Source: JAIVJM01 sp963816985 (lineage in GTDB: Bacteria; Acidobacteriota; Blastocatellia; Pyrinomonadales; Pyrinomonadaceae). Taken from it: a DNA stretch of 64,000 nucleotides. The position numbers and the translations under genes were made by a program. Below the pieces are notes generated by a model. The model searched no databases, had not been told where the DNA came from, and was given only the letters and a program-made list of their open reading frames with translations. Location: the NCBI GenBank assembly GCA_963816985.1, contig CAWFMF010000004.1, positions 3,906,001-3,970,000 on the forward strand, written 5' to 3'. Shown one piece after another: positions 36,638 through 46,130 of the stretch (positions are counted from its first letter, which is position 1; the number at the start of each line of letters is the position of its first letter).

Positions 36638-38398
36638 ATGCCCTTCAAGATCATGGTGGTAGACGACGAGACCTCTAACCTGCGTCTGCTCGAAAGGCTC
36701 TTCCGGCGTGACTACCAGGTGCTGACGGCATCTTCGGGCGAGGAAGCTCTACGCCTGCTCGAACTGCACGACGTGGCGCTGCTCATCACCGACCAGCGCA
36801 TGCCCGGCATGACCGGCGTCGAGCTGCTGAAGCGCGCCGCAAGTTTACGCCCGCACACGGTCAGGATCATCCTCACCGGCTACACGGACATGGAGGCCCT
36901 CGTCGAGGCCGTCAACTGCGGGCAGGTCTACCGCTACGTCCCGAAGCCGTGGAACAACGAAGACCTCAGACTCACGGTCGCGCGCGCCTTGGAGCACTAC
37001 GAGGCCAACCGCTCGCGCCACGAGATGGAAGAGGCCAACCGGCGACTGACGGGGCGCGTGGAGGCGATGTCGCGCGGCATCGTCCGCGCCATCGCCGACG
37101 CGTTGGAGGCGAAAGACCGTTACGTCTCCGGCCACGCGCGGCGCGTGAGCGGCTACGCCGTCGCCATCGGTCGCCGCCTGCGTCTGGAGGTCGAACAGCT
37201 CGAACAAATCTCGCTGGCCGCGTTGCTCCACGACATCGGCAAGATCGCCACGCCCGACCACGTCCTTCTTAAACCCGGCCCCCTTACCGAAGAGGAGCGC
37301 ATCGTCATCCGGCAGCACGTCGAGTGCGGCGCGCGCCTGCTGGCCCGCGTCCCAGGGATGGAGGAGACAACGGAGTTGGTGCGTTATCATCACGAAGATT
37401 ACAACGGCGCGGGCTACCCGGAAGGGCTCGCGGGCGAGCAGATACCCTTCGGCGCGCGCGTCATCCGCGTGGCCGACGCCTACGACGCCATGACCAGCCC
37501 GCGCCCGTTTCGCGACGCCCTCGGCCACGAGGCGGCCATCGCGGAACTGCGCGAGGGCGCGGGGACGAGTTTCGATCCCGAGGTCGTCCGCGCGTTCTGC
37601 GGCCTCGAAGCGTTGGCGACAATCCGCGACCACATCGCGCGCGGCGACTTCGGCTCTCGATTCCTCTCCGTCAAGCCCCCAGCCGACCTGTGGACGCTCG
37701 CGCCGGAGGGCTTGGTGAAAGAGGTCGAAGAAGAGCCGGTACTCGCCGCGAGCGTCCTGCGCGCCGATAACGCTGGACGGCCCGTCGGCGAAAGGACGGC
37801 GAGCCTCTACGTGGCCTGCGCGCGCCTCGGCACCGAAGCGCTACGCGAGATCATCGCGCGGGCGGAAGTGTGTGAGCGTGTCGGCTACGAGGCAGAGGCG
37901 CTACGCGACCATTCGCGCCGCTGCGCGACGGCTGCGATGTTGCTGGCGGAAAAAACCGGGACGCTCGACCCGGACGCGGCATACACCGCGGGCTTGCTCC
38001 ACGACCTCGGCGAAGCCCTCCTGCGCTCGCTCTTCCCCGAAGAGGCCGAGAAGATCATCTGGCTCGGCCACCCGTTCCGCCTCGAACGTGAGGTGGCGAC
38101 CTTCGGCGTGGATCACGCGCAAGTCGGGCAGTGGATCATGGATGCCTGTCATGTCCCCGCGTCGGCCTTCAGTGTTCAAACCCATCACGACGCGAGGTTC
38201 GTCAACGAGCCTGCCGCGCTCCTGTTGCACATCGCTGATGCCGTCGCCGACGCGCACGACTCCAGCGAAGTGGCGAGCCTTGACGTACTCTCCAACGACC
38301 GCTTGGCCCCGCTGCGGCTCAACCGCGCCGACGTGGCGCGCGTCCACCAACTGACGACCGAACTGGTCGGCGAAAGGTTCGACCGTGTTGCCGCCTGA
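36638..38398 (+). CDS. REC-HD-GYP-HDOD regulator, putative c-di-GMP phosphodiesterase
   Basis: AAGGAG at 36622-36627 selects the ATG at 36638; the frame is open to 36569. The 586 residues contain a receiver (1-120; phospho-aspartate in LLITDQRMPGM) and an HD-GYP domain (about 145-330) with HDIGK, the metal-binding HH in RYHHEDYNGAGYPEGL and ADAYDAMTS. A C-terminal HDOD-like domain (about 400-560) has GLLHDLGEALL. HD-GYP proteins hydrolyse cyclic di-GMP; the key residues are present. HDOD modules are regulatory. The signal probably arrives by phosphorylation from a kinase such as the one upstream. The next gene overlaps its 3' end by 14 bases. Confidence 0.93.
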   Translation: MPFKIMVVDDETSNLRLLERLFRRDYQVLTASSGEEALRLLELHDVALLITDQRMPGMTGVELLKRAASLRPHTVRIILTGYTDMEALVEAVNCGQVYRYVPKPWNNEDLRLTVARALEHYEANRSRHEMEEANRRLTGRVEAMSRGIVRAIADALEAKDRYVSGHARRVSGYAVAIGRRLRLEVEQLEQISLAALLHDIGKIATPDHVLLKPGPLTEEERIVIRQHVECGARLLARVPGMEETTELVRYHHEDYNGAGYPEGLAGEQIPFGARVIRVADAYDAMTSPRPFRDALGHEAAIAELREGAGTSFDPEVVRAFCGLEALATIRDHIARGDFGSRFLSVKPPADLWTLAPEGLVKEVEEEPVLAASVLRADNAGRPVGERTASLYVACARLGTEALREIIARAEVCERVGYEAEALRDHSRRCATAAMLLAEKTGTLDPDAAYTAGLLHDLGEALLRSLFPEEAEKIIWLGHPFRLEREVATFGVDHAQVGQWIMDACHVPASAFSVQTHHDARFVNEPAALLLHIADAVADAHDSSEVASLDVLSNDRLAPLRLNRADVARVHQLTTELVGERFDRVAA

Positions 38399-39398
38399 CA
38401 CACACAACGGCGGGCGCATTCCACAACGTCGCGGAGAGGCAGCCTTCCGCGCGCTACTGTGCGCCTTCTGCCTGCTCGGGTGCGCGCTCGTCTCTCAGGG
38501 GCAAAGCGTCGCCGCCGGCGAGACCTTCACGTTGCGTGAGAAGGATGTTCGGAGGGCGGAGAAGCTCTTGGAAAAGCTCCGGCTGCTGGAAGAGGCGGCT
38601 GCGGCAGATGAAGGCGGCGACGACTTCCGCCGACTCGCTCGTAAACTCTACCCCGGCCTTTTCGTCACGGTCGCGGACATGCGTCCGAGCGACCTGAAGA
38701 CCGACCTCGACACGGCGGTCTTTCTGTATGAAGACGTGGGCCGCTTCTGGTCGGTCGCGGGAAACTCCGTGGCCGACTGTGCGGGCGAGAGGCCCGATCT
38801 CTACCTCCCGCTCTGCCTCGGTCTCAGGAGCGGCACGGCGCGGCAACTGCTCCTCGCGAAGGCACGGCTTCACGCACGCTGGGCCGAGGCCGTCGTCAAG
38901 ACGTACAGGGGAGTGGGCGACGGCGAGACCTCGCGCCATCTGTCCGAGCTGAAGGCCGCACGGGCTCAAGAGTTCCTCATCGCCGCGCGCGTCTTGGAGG
39001 CGCTGAAATCCATCGAAGGGCTGACCGTCACCCCGCCCACCTACGCGGATTATCAGGAGCACCCGGCGGCGTCGAAAGTCAGCTTCGAGCGGCTGGACGC
39101 CGAGTTCGCCGACGCGCTCGGTCGCGCCGGAGCGCTCCTCGGCTGGATGCCGCGCAGCCCCGTCTACTACCACTTGTCGAGAGCCAGCCGAAGTTACACG
39201 GACGGACTATACTGGTATCAGCAGGTTCACGGCTCAAGGAAAATGACGGTGTCGGCTGCCTCAGGCTTCGAGCGTGATCCGCTCAAAGACCTGCGGCTGG
39301 ACGTGGGGCAGGTCGGCTACACCGTCGTCGTCAACTGGAAGACGGCTGCGAAGTATACGCACATGGCCGAGAAATCCCTGTCAGGCGCGGCCCGATGA
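38385..39398 (+). CDS. Lipoprotein of unknown function
   Basis: The 337-residue product starts at a GTG overlapping the HD-GYP gene by 14 bases, so the two are translationally coupled. The N-terminus carries a basic stretch and a hydrophobic segment ending in a lipobox (CAFCLLGC, cysteine near 33), indicating lipid anchoring. The mature part is alpha-helical and charged (EKDVRRAEKLLEKLRLLEEAAAADE) with no known domain. The coupling suggests it acts with the c-di-GMP phosphodiesterase, for example as a periplasmic partner, but nothing in the sequence proves it. Confidence 0.8.
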   Translation: MLPPDTHNGGRIPQRRGEAAFRALLCAFCLLGCALVSQGQSVAAGETFTLREKDVRRAEKLLEKLRLLEEAAAADEGGDDFRRLARKLYPGLFVTVADMRPSDLKTDLDTAVFLYEDVGRFWSVAGNSVADCAGERPDLYLPLCLGLRSGTARQLLLAKARLHARWAEAVVKTYRGVGDGETSRHLSELKAARAQEFLIAARVLEALKSIEGLTVTPPTYADYQEHPAASKVSFERLDAEFADALGRAGALLGWMPRSPVYYHLSRASRSYTDGLYWYQQVHGSRKMTVSAASGFERDPLKDLRLDVGQVGYTVVVNWKTAAKYTHMAEKSLSGAAR

Positions 39399-39514
39399 TC
39401 TGTCTTCGGTACTATAATAGCCGGCTCCGAGTGTGTGCTGAGTGCTGGGGTTAACCGTGATGTCCTTACCTCACTCCTAAAAATTTGAGTTGATAGGCAG
39501 AGGTAAATGTATAG

Positions 39515-39700
39515 GGTTCTGGTGCAAATAGTAGAGGCAGAGCGCACAAGTGTCCCACCACACTCACCCTCATGTAGCGAGCACTGCGTCCCACAGGTGC
39601 GGCACTCGCGCCCCTTCTCTCACTGTCAACGCTGAAGTGTCGAACCGCCCCTTCCTGATCTGCTGCACGAACTCTATCCCGCTGACCGTCGATGGTTTAG
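39515..39700 (-). mobile_element. IS6 relic: terminal repeat plus transposase C-terminus
   Basis: The end sequence at 39515-39531 is identical over 17 bases to the left end of the IS6 element at 29993-30009. Beyond it, minus-strand sequence around 39645-39690 reads TVSGIEFVQQIRKGRFD, matching TIGGIELAQKIRKGQFN of that element's transposase. The other end and most of the gene are gone. The relic lies just upstream of the N-truncated PAS kinase gene and may have caused that truncation. Confidence 0.75.
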
Positions 39701-39958
39701 GTGGTAGAATCTTGCAGCCCGGTAAGCGATAGATTGTCGGTCTCCCAAAACCTCAGAAAATACACTCCCGGTCACCGAGGTTAGCAATTCACATTCGTCA
39801 GTCCACAGGCCGAACATATCCTCGGCTACCCGGTCGAGCAGTGGGTCAACGAACCCGACTTCTGGCGTAATCATACGCACCCGGATGACGCTGACTGGTG
39901 TGCGGCGTATTGCCTGGAGGCGACCGCGCAGCGCAGGGATCATGAGTTCAAATACCGC

Positions 39959-41155
39959 ATGATTGCGGCGGACGGTCGTGTCGTCTGGTTGCAGGACATT
40001 GTGTCGGTCAAGATTGAGGCCGACGAGTCCGTGCGCCTGCGCGGCATCATGATAGACATCACCGAGCGCATGCGCGCCGAGGAGGAGCTGCGGCTGTCGC
40101 AGGAGCGATTCTTCAGGGCGTTCCACGCCAGCCCCGTCGCCGTCGTCCTCGCCCGATTGGAGGATGGCCGACTGATCGAGGTCAACGAAGCCGCGCAGCG
40201 ATTCTTCGGGTTCAGCCGCGAAGAGATGATCGGGCGGACGACGGTCGAGTTAGGAGTCTGGGTCAACCCCGACGACCGCCGGAGCCGCGTGGAGGAGCTT
40301 GAAAGACTGGGGTCGGTGCGGGAGCGCGAGTACGAGTTTCGCACGAGGCAGGGCGAGGCGCTCGTCGGCCTGTACTCCTCGGAGCTGATGGAGATAGACG
40401 GCGTGAAGTGCGTCCAGACCGTCGTGCAGGACATCACCGAGCGCAAGGAGGCGGAGGAACAATTAAAAACTTCCAGCCGGCAGTTACGCGCCCTTTCGGA
40501 AAGCCTCAGAAAGGCGAAAGAGGATGAAGGGATACGCATCGCGCGGGAGATTCACGACGAGTTGGGCTCCGCCTTAACCAGTCTGAAGTGGAGTCTTCTG
40601 AGACTAGATAAAGTTTATTCCGGCGACGGGAATCCTGACAGTCAATCGGGCGCACGGGAAGAAATAGACGGGATGGTCGGGCTGGTTGATACTACAATCA
40701 ACACGGTCAGACGAATCGCCTCCGAGCTGCGGCCCGGCGTGTTGGACGACCTGGGCTTGATCCCCGCAATCGAGTGGCACGCGCAACAATTTCAGGAGCA
40801 TACGGGAATAGTCTGTCGCTTCGATTCCCTGATCGAAAACGTCGAATTGAATCGAGATCAAGCGACCACCGTCTTCCGCATTTTTCAGGAGGCGATGACG
40901 AACATTCTCCGCCACGCGCAGGCGGCGAAAGTAAACATCATTATCGAGGAGGAGGAGGACGAGTTCGTTCTTGAAATAAAGGATAACGGCAGGGGCATCT
41001 CGGAGAGTGAACGATTAGGGTTACGTTCTCTCGGCCTTCTGGGGATGCGCGAGCGTGCTCATTCCATAGGCGGTAAAGTCGAAATCAACGGGAGCGCAGG
41101 GAAAGGGACGGTCTTAACCGTCCGCCTTCCCATAAGAGGTGACACGACCGTTTAG
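39959..41155 (+). CDS. PAS-domain NarL-type sensor histidine kinase, probably 5'-truncated
   Basis: The first usable start is 39959, but coding sequence of a first PAS domain extends upstream to 39785 (FVSPQAEHILGYPVEQWV) without any start codon and is cut by a stop at 39782. The 398 residues from 39959 hold the rest of this PAS, a second PAS/PAC (about 45-165), a coiled linker, a HisKA_3 domain with the histidine in RIAREIHDELGSALTSLKW (near 198), and a HATPase domain (EAMTNILRHAQAAKV, DNGRGIS, GLLGMRERA). It pairs with the regulator starting 19 bases downstream. The upstream IS6 relic suggests a rearrangement removed the original N-terminus. The catalytic core is intact. Confidence 0.85.
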   Translation: MIAADGRVVWLQDIVSVKIEADESVRLRGIMIDITERMRAEEELRLSQERFFRAFHASPVAVVLARLEDGRLIEVNEAAQRFFGFSREEMIGRTTVELGVWVNPDDRRSRVEELERLGSVREREYEFRTRQGEALVGLYSSELMEIDGVKCVQTVVQDITERKEAEEQLKTSSRQLRALSESLRKAKEDEGIRIAREIHDELGSALTSLKWSLLRLDKVYSGDGNPDSQSGAREEIDGMVGLVDTTINTVRRIASELRPGVLDDLGLIPAIEWHAQQFQEHTGIVCRFDSLIENVELNRDQATTVFRIFQEAMTNILRHAQAAKVNIIIEEEEDEFVLEIKDNGRGISESERLGLRSLGLLGMRERAHSIGGKVEINGSAGKGTVLTVRLPIRGDTTV

Positions 41156-41174
41156 TGCCGCGCGGGGAGCAGAC

Positions 41175-41807
41175 ATGATGAGAATCCTCACGGTTGACGA
41201 TCACGCCGTTGTCAGGAACGGCGTGAAAATTCTTTTCGAGGGGCGTCCCGAATCAGTCACTTTCGGGGAGGCGGGCAACGCCGAGGAAGCGGCCCGGCTC
41301 GTCCGCGAACAGGACTGGGACGTGGTGGTGCTGGACATCACTTTGGGCGACAGAAGCGGCATCGAGGTCATGAAAGAGCTGAAGTTGATCCGGCCTAAAC
41401 TCCCCGTCCTGATTCTGAGTATGCACTCGGAAGCACAGTTCGCGCGGCGCGCTTTCAAAGCCGGGGCTTCGGGCTACATCACTAAAGACAGCTTGCCGGA
41501 CGAACTCGCCAACGCCATCAGCAAAGTGGCAGGCGGCGGGAAGTACGTTAGCCCAACCCTTGCCGAGATGCTGCTCCTGAACATTGACAGCGGCGTGGAT
41601 CGAGAGCCACACGAGGGACTCTCCGACCGGGAGTTTGAAATCATGTGCCTGATAGCGTCGGGCAAGACGGTCAGCGAGATCGCCGAGCTGTTGTCGCGCA
41701 GCGTCAAAACCATCAGCACGTATCGCGCGAGAATTTTGGAGAAGATGGGGATGCGGACTAATGCCGAGATGACCCATTACGTCATCCAGAACAAGCTCAT
41801 CGAGTGA
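41175..41807 (+). CDS. NarL/FixJ-family response regulator
   Basis: The ATG at 41175 is preceded by a GGGGAG site; an upstream in-frame start at 41139 would overlap the kinase gene. The roughly 210-residue protein has a receiver domain (DDHAVVRNG, phospho-aspartate in VVVLDITLGDRSG, lysine in YITKDSLP) and a LuxR-type HTH (about 145-205; LSDREFEIMCLIASGKTVSEIAELL, then VKTISTYRARI). It is the cognate partner of the PAS kinase immediately upstream. Targets are not visible. Confidence 0.94.
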   Translation: MMRILTVDDHAVVRNGVKILFEGRPESVTFGEAGNAEEAARLVREQDWDVVVLDITLGDRSGIEVMKELKLIRPKLPVLILSMHSEAQFARRAFKAGASGYITKDSLPDELANAISKVAGGGKYVSPTLAEMLLLNIDSGVDREPHEGLSDREFEIMCLIASGKTVSEIAELLSRSVKTISTYRARILEKMGMRTNAEMTHYVIQNKLIE

Positions 41808-42189
41808 GGCGACGCTCGCCGGCCATAGTCTCCGCTCAGACCTTTATCTCTCCGATTGCCCCCGCCCTCTTCACCCTCCAAAGCATTCGTCTTGTAGGAC
41901 AAACACCTACACGCCTTACAGACTAAACGGAACCTCTTTTTCAGTCTCAGTAGAACCTCATAATCGAAGTTACGCCGATGTTCGTCGCGGCCCGCCGCCG
42001 CTATGCTTGAAAGCGTAAGGGGAGACGAGCGTTTGAACCTTTGCGGTGGGCAGAGAGGGGCAAACTGCCCCGCCGCAAAAGGCGCGCTCCGCCCGGCTGC
42101 GTTACTCGCACCGGAGCGCGCACGGGAGCGGGGAAGGAGTCGGGGTAGGCTCACTTCCTCACTCCCTCGAATGAGTATCCCCCGCGAAG
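41808..42189. other. Intergenic region, 382 bases
   Basis: I see no gene. A hairpin-like pair of sequences around 42038-42084 (ctttgcggtgggcag against ctgccccgccgcaaaag) could fold with a few mismatches and may be a terminator or leader structure. Promoters for the downstream regulator genes must lie here but none is convincing. Confidence 0.4.
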
Positions 42190-42612
42190 ATGAGGGCGAT
42201 GAAAGTATTTGTGGCAGATAACTCGGCACTCCTGCGCAAACAAATTATCGGTGTGCTCTCCGAATTGCGCGGGATTGAAATTGTCGGACAAGCGCAAGTC
42301 GCGCCGGAAGCCCTCCGCGCGATACGCGAACGTCAACCCGACGTGGTGACACTGGACATCCGGATGAGCGACGGCGGCGGCATAGACGTGCTGAAGAAGC
42401 TCAAGCAGGAAGGTTCGGCCCCGGTCGTTATTGTCCTGACCAACAGCATCTCTCCCCCCTACCGGAAAAGCTCTGTGGAGGCGGGGGCGGACTTTTTTTT
42501 GGATAAATCAACCGAGTTCAAAGAGCTGCGAGGGATTATTCAAAGCCTGCTTGAGCGATTCGATTCGACCGGAGCCGGAGCGGCGCGAGACTGTGTGGGG
42601 AGTGACATTTAA
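42190..42612 (+). CDS. Single-domain CheY-like response regulator
   Basis: The 140 residues form one receiver domain: ADNSALLRK at the acidic pocket, phospho-aspartate in VVTLDIRMSDGGG, threonine in VIVLTNS and lysine in FFLDKSTEF. There is no output domain, so it acts by protein contact or as a phosphorelay intermediate. The usual DD pair of the acidic pocket is reduced to AD, a variation that may weaken metal binding. Its stop overlaps the start of the GGDEF-EAL gene (TAATG), so the two are coupled. A second ATG at 42199 is also possible. Confidence 0.88.
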   Translation: MRAMKVFVADNSALLRKQIIGVLSELRGIEIVGQAQVAPEALRAIRERQPDVVTLDIRMSDGGGIDVLKKLKQEGSAPVVIVLTNSISPPYRKSSVEAGADFFLDKSTEFKELRGIIQSLLERFDSTGAGAARDCVGSDI

Positions 42613-44432
42613 TGATTACGCACGGCTATAGACGAGAGCTAACAAACTCTCTCTATATTCATAGGCGCGGAGTTAGAACGATGGTAAGCGGTGGCGAGGG
42701 CAAGGCACGGATTCTCATCGTTGATGACGAACCGGTAGTCAGGAGCGTGGTGCATGACATTCTGCGTGAGGACTATGAATGCACGGAAGCCGGTTCCGCC
42801 GAGGAGGCGCTGGCGCTCCTGCGGAGGTCGAAGTTCCATCTGGTGTTGAGCGACATCAAGATGGGCGGCATGAGCGGGCTGGAACTGATTCCGTATGCGG
42901 GAGCAATCGCGCCCGACACCGTCGTCATGATGTTCAGCGGCGAACAGACCATTGACAGCGCCATCGAGGCCATGAGGCTCGGCGCGTTCGACTACATCAG
43001 GAAGCCTTTTGACATTCAACACTTCAAGGCAGCCGTCCGCCGCGCCCTCGAACACCATTCGCTGCTCGAAGCAAAGCGTCTTCACGAGCATCAACTGGAA
43101 GAGCTGGTCAGGCAGCGCACCGCGGAGTTGAATCGTCTGGCTTATTACGACGCCCTGACAGACCTGCCGAACCGCACCCTGTTCGAAGACCGCCTCACGC
43201 AGGCGTTGTCGTCGGCGCAACGCGAACGGCGGACGGTCGGCGTGCTCTCACTCTCTCTGGAACGGTTCAAAAAAATCAACGACACGCTGGGACACGCCGA
43301 GGGGCATCGCCTGCTGCGAGAGGTGGCCGCGCGGCTGACAAACTGCGTCCGCGACGGCGTCACCGTGGCGCGTTTTGAGGGGGACGAGTTCGCCCTCCTG
43401 CTGGCGCAAGTCGGCGGGACGGAGGATGTGTTGGAGGTCATCCGTCAGATTAACGAGGCGCTGAAGCTGCCGTTTACCCTCGGCGGTCAGGAACTCTTTG
43501 TCACGCTGAACGTCGGCATCAGTCTGTCCCCGAGCGACGGCGAAGACGCGCCGACCCTGCTGAAGAATGCCGGCGCGGCCCTCTACCGGGCAAAGGAGCA
43601 GGGGGGCAGCAACTATCAGTTCTACACCGCCGACATGAACGCGCGCGCGCTCAAGCGGCTGGTGCTTGAGAACAGCCTACGCCGGGCCTTGGAGCGAAAG
43701 GAATTCGAGGTCTACTACCAGCCCAAAGTTGATGTCAATACCGGGCGGGTTGTCGGCGCGGAGGCGCTCGTCCGTTGGAGACATCCCGAATTGGGGCTTG
43801 TCTCGCCAGCGGAGTTCATCCCCCTGGCGGAGGACACGGGCCTGATCGTGGCGATTGGCGAGTGGGTCTTACGCACGGCCTGCGCCCGGTGCAAGGCGTG
43901 GCAGGATGCCGGCCTCGCCCCCTTGTCCGTCGCCGTCAACCTCTCGGCGCGCCAGTTCCAACAACCGAACCTGTCCGCGACGGTGATCCGGATACTTCGG
44001 GAGACGGGTCTCTGCCCTCAAGACCTTGAGATGGAACTGACGGAAAGCTCCATCATGCGGAACGCGGACTCCGCCGTCAGGTCGCTCGGCGAGCTTAAAA
44101 AGGCGGGGGTCAAAATAGCGATTGACGATTTCGGGACGGGCTACTCTTCGCTCGGCTATCTGAAGCGCCTCCCGATAGACAAGCTCAAAGTAGACCGCTC
44201 TTTCGTGCGTGACGTGACGACCAACCCCGACGACGCGACGCTGGTCACGGCGATCACTACGCTGGCGCACAACCTCCGGCTGAAGGTCGTGGCCGAAGGG
44301 GTAGAGACCGAAGAGCAACTGAGATTCCTGCGCCTGCTCGGATGCGACGAGTGGCAGGGCTACCTATGCAGCGGGCCACTGCCCGCCGGGGCTTTCGAAG
44401 AGCTGCTGCGCGGTGAACGCGCCGTTGATTGA
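42612..44432 (+). CDS. REC-GGDEF-EAL cyclic di-GMP enzyme
   Basis: The start at 42612 overlaps the previous stop (TAATG) and has GGGGAG upstream; an ATG at 42681 right before the receiver is an alternative. Of 606 residues, a receiver (about 30-150; phospho-aspartate in LVLSDIKMGGM) precedes a GGDEF domain (about 170-335) whose signature is EGDEF, and an EAL domain (about 345-600). The EAL domain has the catalytic EAL in GAEALVRWRHPE, NLSARQF, ELTESS, IDDFGTGYSS and KVDRSFV. The intact EAL residues predict c-di-GMP hydrolysis; the altered GGDEF signature leaves synthesis doubtful. It probably works with the CheY-like protein encoded just before it. Confidence 0.93.
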   Translation: MITHGYRRELTNSLYIHRRGVRTMVSGGEGKARILIVDDEPVVRSVVHDILREDYECTEAGSAEEALALLRRSKFHLVLSDIKMGGMSGLELIPYAGAIAPDTVVMMFSGEQTIDSAIEAMRLGAFDYIRKPFDIQHFKAAVRRALEHHSLLEAKRLHEHQLEELVRQRTAELNRLAYYDALTDLPNRTLFEDRLTQALSSAQRERRTVGVLSLSLERFKKINDTLGHAEGHRLLREVAARLTNCVRDGVTVARFEGDEFALLLAQVGGTEDVLEVIRQINEALKLPFTLGGQELFVTLNVGISLSPSDGEDAPTLLKNAGAALYRAKEQGGSNYQFYTADMNARALKRLVLENSLRRALERKEFEVYYQPKVDVNTGRVVGAEALVRWRHPELGLVSPAEFIPLAEDTGLIVAIGEWVLRTACARCKAWQDAGLAPLSVAVNLSARQFQQPNLSATVIRILRETGLCPQDLEMELTESSIMRNADSAVRSLGELKKAGVKIAIDDFGTGYSSLGYLKRLPIDKLKVDRSFVRDVTTNPDDATLVTAITTLAHNLRLKVVAEGVETEEQLRFLRLLGCDEWQGYLCSGPLPAGAFEELLRGERAVD

Positions 44433-44448
44433 ATAAGGCGCGGCGCGT

Positions 44449-44826
44449 GGTAGTGTTGCAGGGATCGGTTCTCCGGCTATAACCCACACCTCAGCTCGGT
44501 TATCGCTCTCACGGAAACATTCTCTTGAAACAAAATACATCCTTGTTCAAATGGCGGCATTACGAGCCTAAACTCATCCTTTTGTGTGTCAGATGGTACT
44601 GCCGCTACCAACTTTCGTACCGCGATGTTGAGGAGATGATGCGTGAGCGCGGACTCTGGAAGGCATTGAGTCGGTGAACATGATGAGGAAGGGGCAGGTC
44701 AAAAGGTTAGCAGGAGGTGATGCGCGGGGACAGGCGAAGTTCGTCGAGACCTTGTTCGGAGTCGCTGCTTAGCGAAACGCACTCGAAGAACTCTCGCGCT
44801 ATAAAATAATCTTTGCAATGCATCCC
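44449..44826 (+). mobile_element. IS6-family relic, internally deleted
   Basis: A terminal repeat ggtagtgttgca (44449-44460) is followed by LKQNTSLFKWRHYEPKLILL and YCRYQLSYRDVEEMMRERGL, the N-terminus of an IS6-type transposase. After a frameshift near 44655 the far C-terminus follows (ESVNMMRKGQVKRLAGGDAR, then VETLFGVAA and TAG at 44770-44772). The catalytic core is gone. A weakly matching right end (ctttgcaatgcat) lies at about 44812-44824. This is a different IS6 subtype from the relics at 29993 and 39515. Confidence 0.72.
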
Positions 44827-44833
44827 AAGCGGC

Positions 44834-45988
44834 TCACCACCCCGCAAAAGTGATTACAGTCAGCGCAAGCGAGGGATGCGGAATAACATCGTACCCCCAC
44901 TGGAGCTTGGAATCGAGCTTCTTCATGAACAACTCGTCGAGGAAGATCGGCGGTAGCGCGCAGACCGCCGGGTCAACCTTCGGCTCCCGCTCATGAATCA
45001 ACTCCCACGGCGTCTTATGCTCCTTCCCGCGATTGCGCCGCGCCACGTTGAACCACAGGTTGTAAGCCCCGGCCTTGGCGATGAAGTCCGAGCGCGAAGA
45101 GAAGTGCTCGACCTCGTAGAACTCGTCCTCGATGAGGCGGTGCGCCGTCTCCACGTCACTCTGCCAGGTGTGCGCGCGTGGCGGGCAACGCGTGTGGCGC
45201 AACCCCTTGACCGACTCGACGGCCTCGGTGAACTTGCTCTCACTCTTCGCCTGCCAGTTGCCGACGAACTCGCACCCGTTGTCGGTCTGGAGGCGCGAGT
45301 CTCTGAACTTCACGCCGCAGTTCTGTAAGTGCCCCAGGATGACCTCGGCAAAGAGCTTCGAATAGGCCAGCGTGCACTCCTGGGCGAAAGCCATGTAGTG
45401 CCAACCTGAGACCACCTCTCTGGCCGTGTACTGGTAGCGCGGGAGCCCGAGAGCTTGCGCCTGCGCCCAGAGTTCGGGGAGGTCGCATAAATCCTTCGTA
45501 TCCACCGAGGTCTGCTCGAAGAGCCGCCACTTCAGCTTCACCTCACGCAGGCACTGCTTGGTTTTATGCTTCCGGCGCTTGCGCTTCACAAGCCCTTCCT
45601 CACGCCAGATCGCCAGCAGCGCCTTCTCCGAGAGCGCGAGCGAGAAGTCGCGCTTCATCCGCTGAGCGCCCCACGAAGGTAGTCGCCGCTTGAGCCGCAC
45701 GGCCTCCCGGCGCTGCCCCGGCGTGATGCCTTGCCGTGGGTGGTGTGGGGCGCGGCTCTGGTCTGCGAGCCCACGCAGCGAACCGGGCTCCCAGCGGCGC
45801 AGCCACTTGCGCACGGTCTTGGCGGTCGTGCCGAACTGACGCGCGGCGGGCTTGACGCCATGCTCGCGGGCATAGCGCACCAACTCGAAGCGGAGGTAAG
45901 TCGGCTCTGTACTCCGACGTAGCATCGGGTAATATCTGAGAGGACACATCGTTCGAGCGGCCCCCCTATGGTTGTGTCGCAACTCCAT
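44834..45988 (-). CDS. IS481-like transposase (rve integrase core)
   Basis: The 384-residue frame has an N-terminal helix-turn-helix (ARQFGTTAKTVRKWLRRWEPG) and a basic linker. Its integrase core contains the catalytic residues in TSVDTKDL (first D), LQTDNGCEFVG (second D) and SDVETAHRLIEDEFYE (E). All three acidic residues are present and the frame is uninterrupted, so the enzyme may be active. The N-terminal start is uncertain: ATG at 45988 or, more like the family, 45949. I could not find a matching pair of terminal inverted repeats, so the element limits are unknown. Confidence 0.85.
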   Translation of the reverse strand: MELRHNHRGAARTMCPLRYYPMLRRSTEPTYLRFELVRYAREHGVKPAARQFGTTAKTVRKWLRRWEPGSLRGLADQSRAPHHPRQGITPGQRREAVRLKRRLPSWGAQRMKRDFSLALSEKALLAIWREEGLVKRKRRKHKTKQCLREVKLKWRLFEQTSVDTKDLCDLPELWAQAQALGLPRYQYTAREVVSGWHYMAFAQECTLAYSKLFAEVILGHLQNCGVKFRDSRLQTDNGCEFVGNWQAKSESKFTEAVESVKGLRHTRCPPRAHTWQSDVETAHRLIEDEFYEVEHFSSRSDFIAKAGAYNLWFNVARRNRGKEHKTPWELIHEREPKVDPAVCALPPIFLDELFMKKLDSKLQWGYDVIPHPSLALTVITFAGW

Positions 45989-46130
45989 AGTTAAGCCGGT
46001 CGGCTGGTGTGTCCAGCCTTTTAGCTCACCTTTTCAACCATCGCTCCACCCAACCACGCACCTCCGGCAGGCCACCCCGGCCAAAGATGAGGAGCCTTCG
46101 CAGGGGGATACCATGTTTGTTCCGTCTCCC

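Noticed and set aside
39413..39418. A TATAAT hexamer after the lipoprotein gene
   Set aside because: No acceptable -35 at the right spacing and no intact gene directly downstream.
41777..42229. A 150-codon minus-strand frame over the intergenic region
   Set aside because: Low-complexity Arg/Ser/Pro composition and overlap with real plus-strand genes; no motif.
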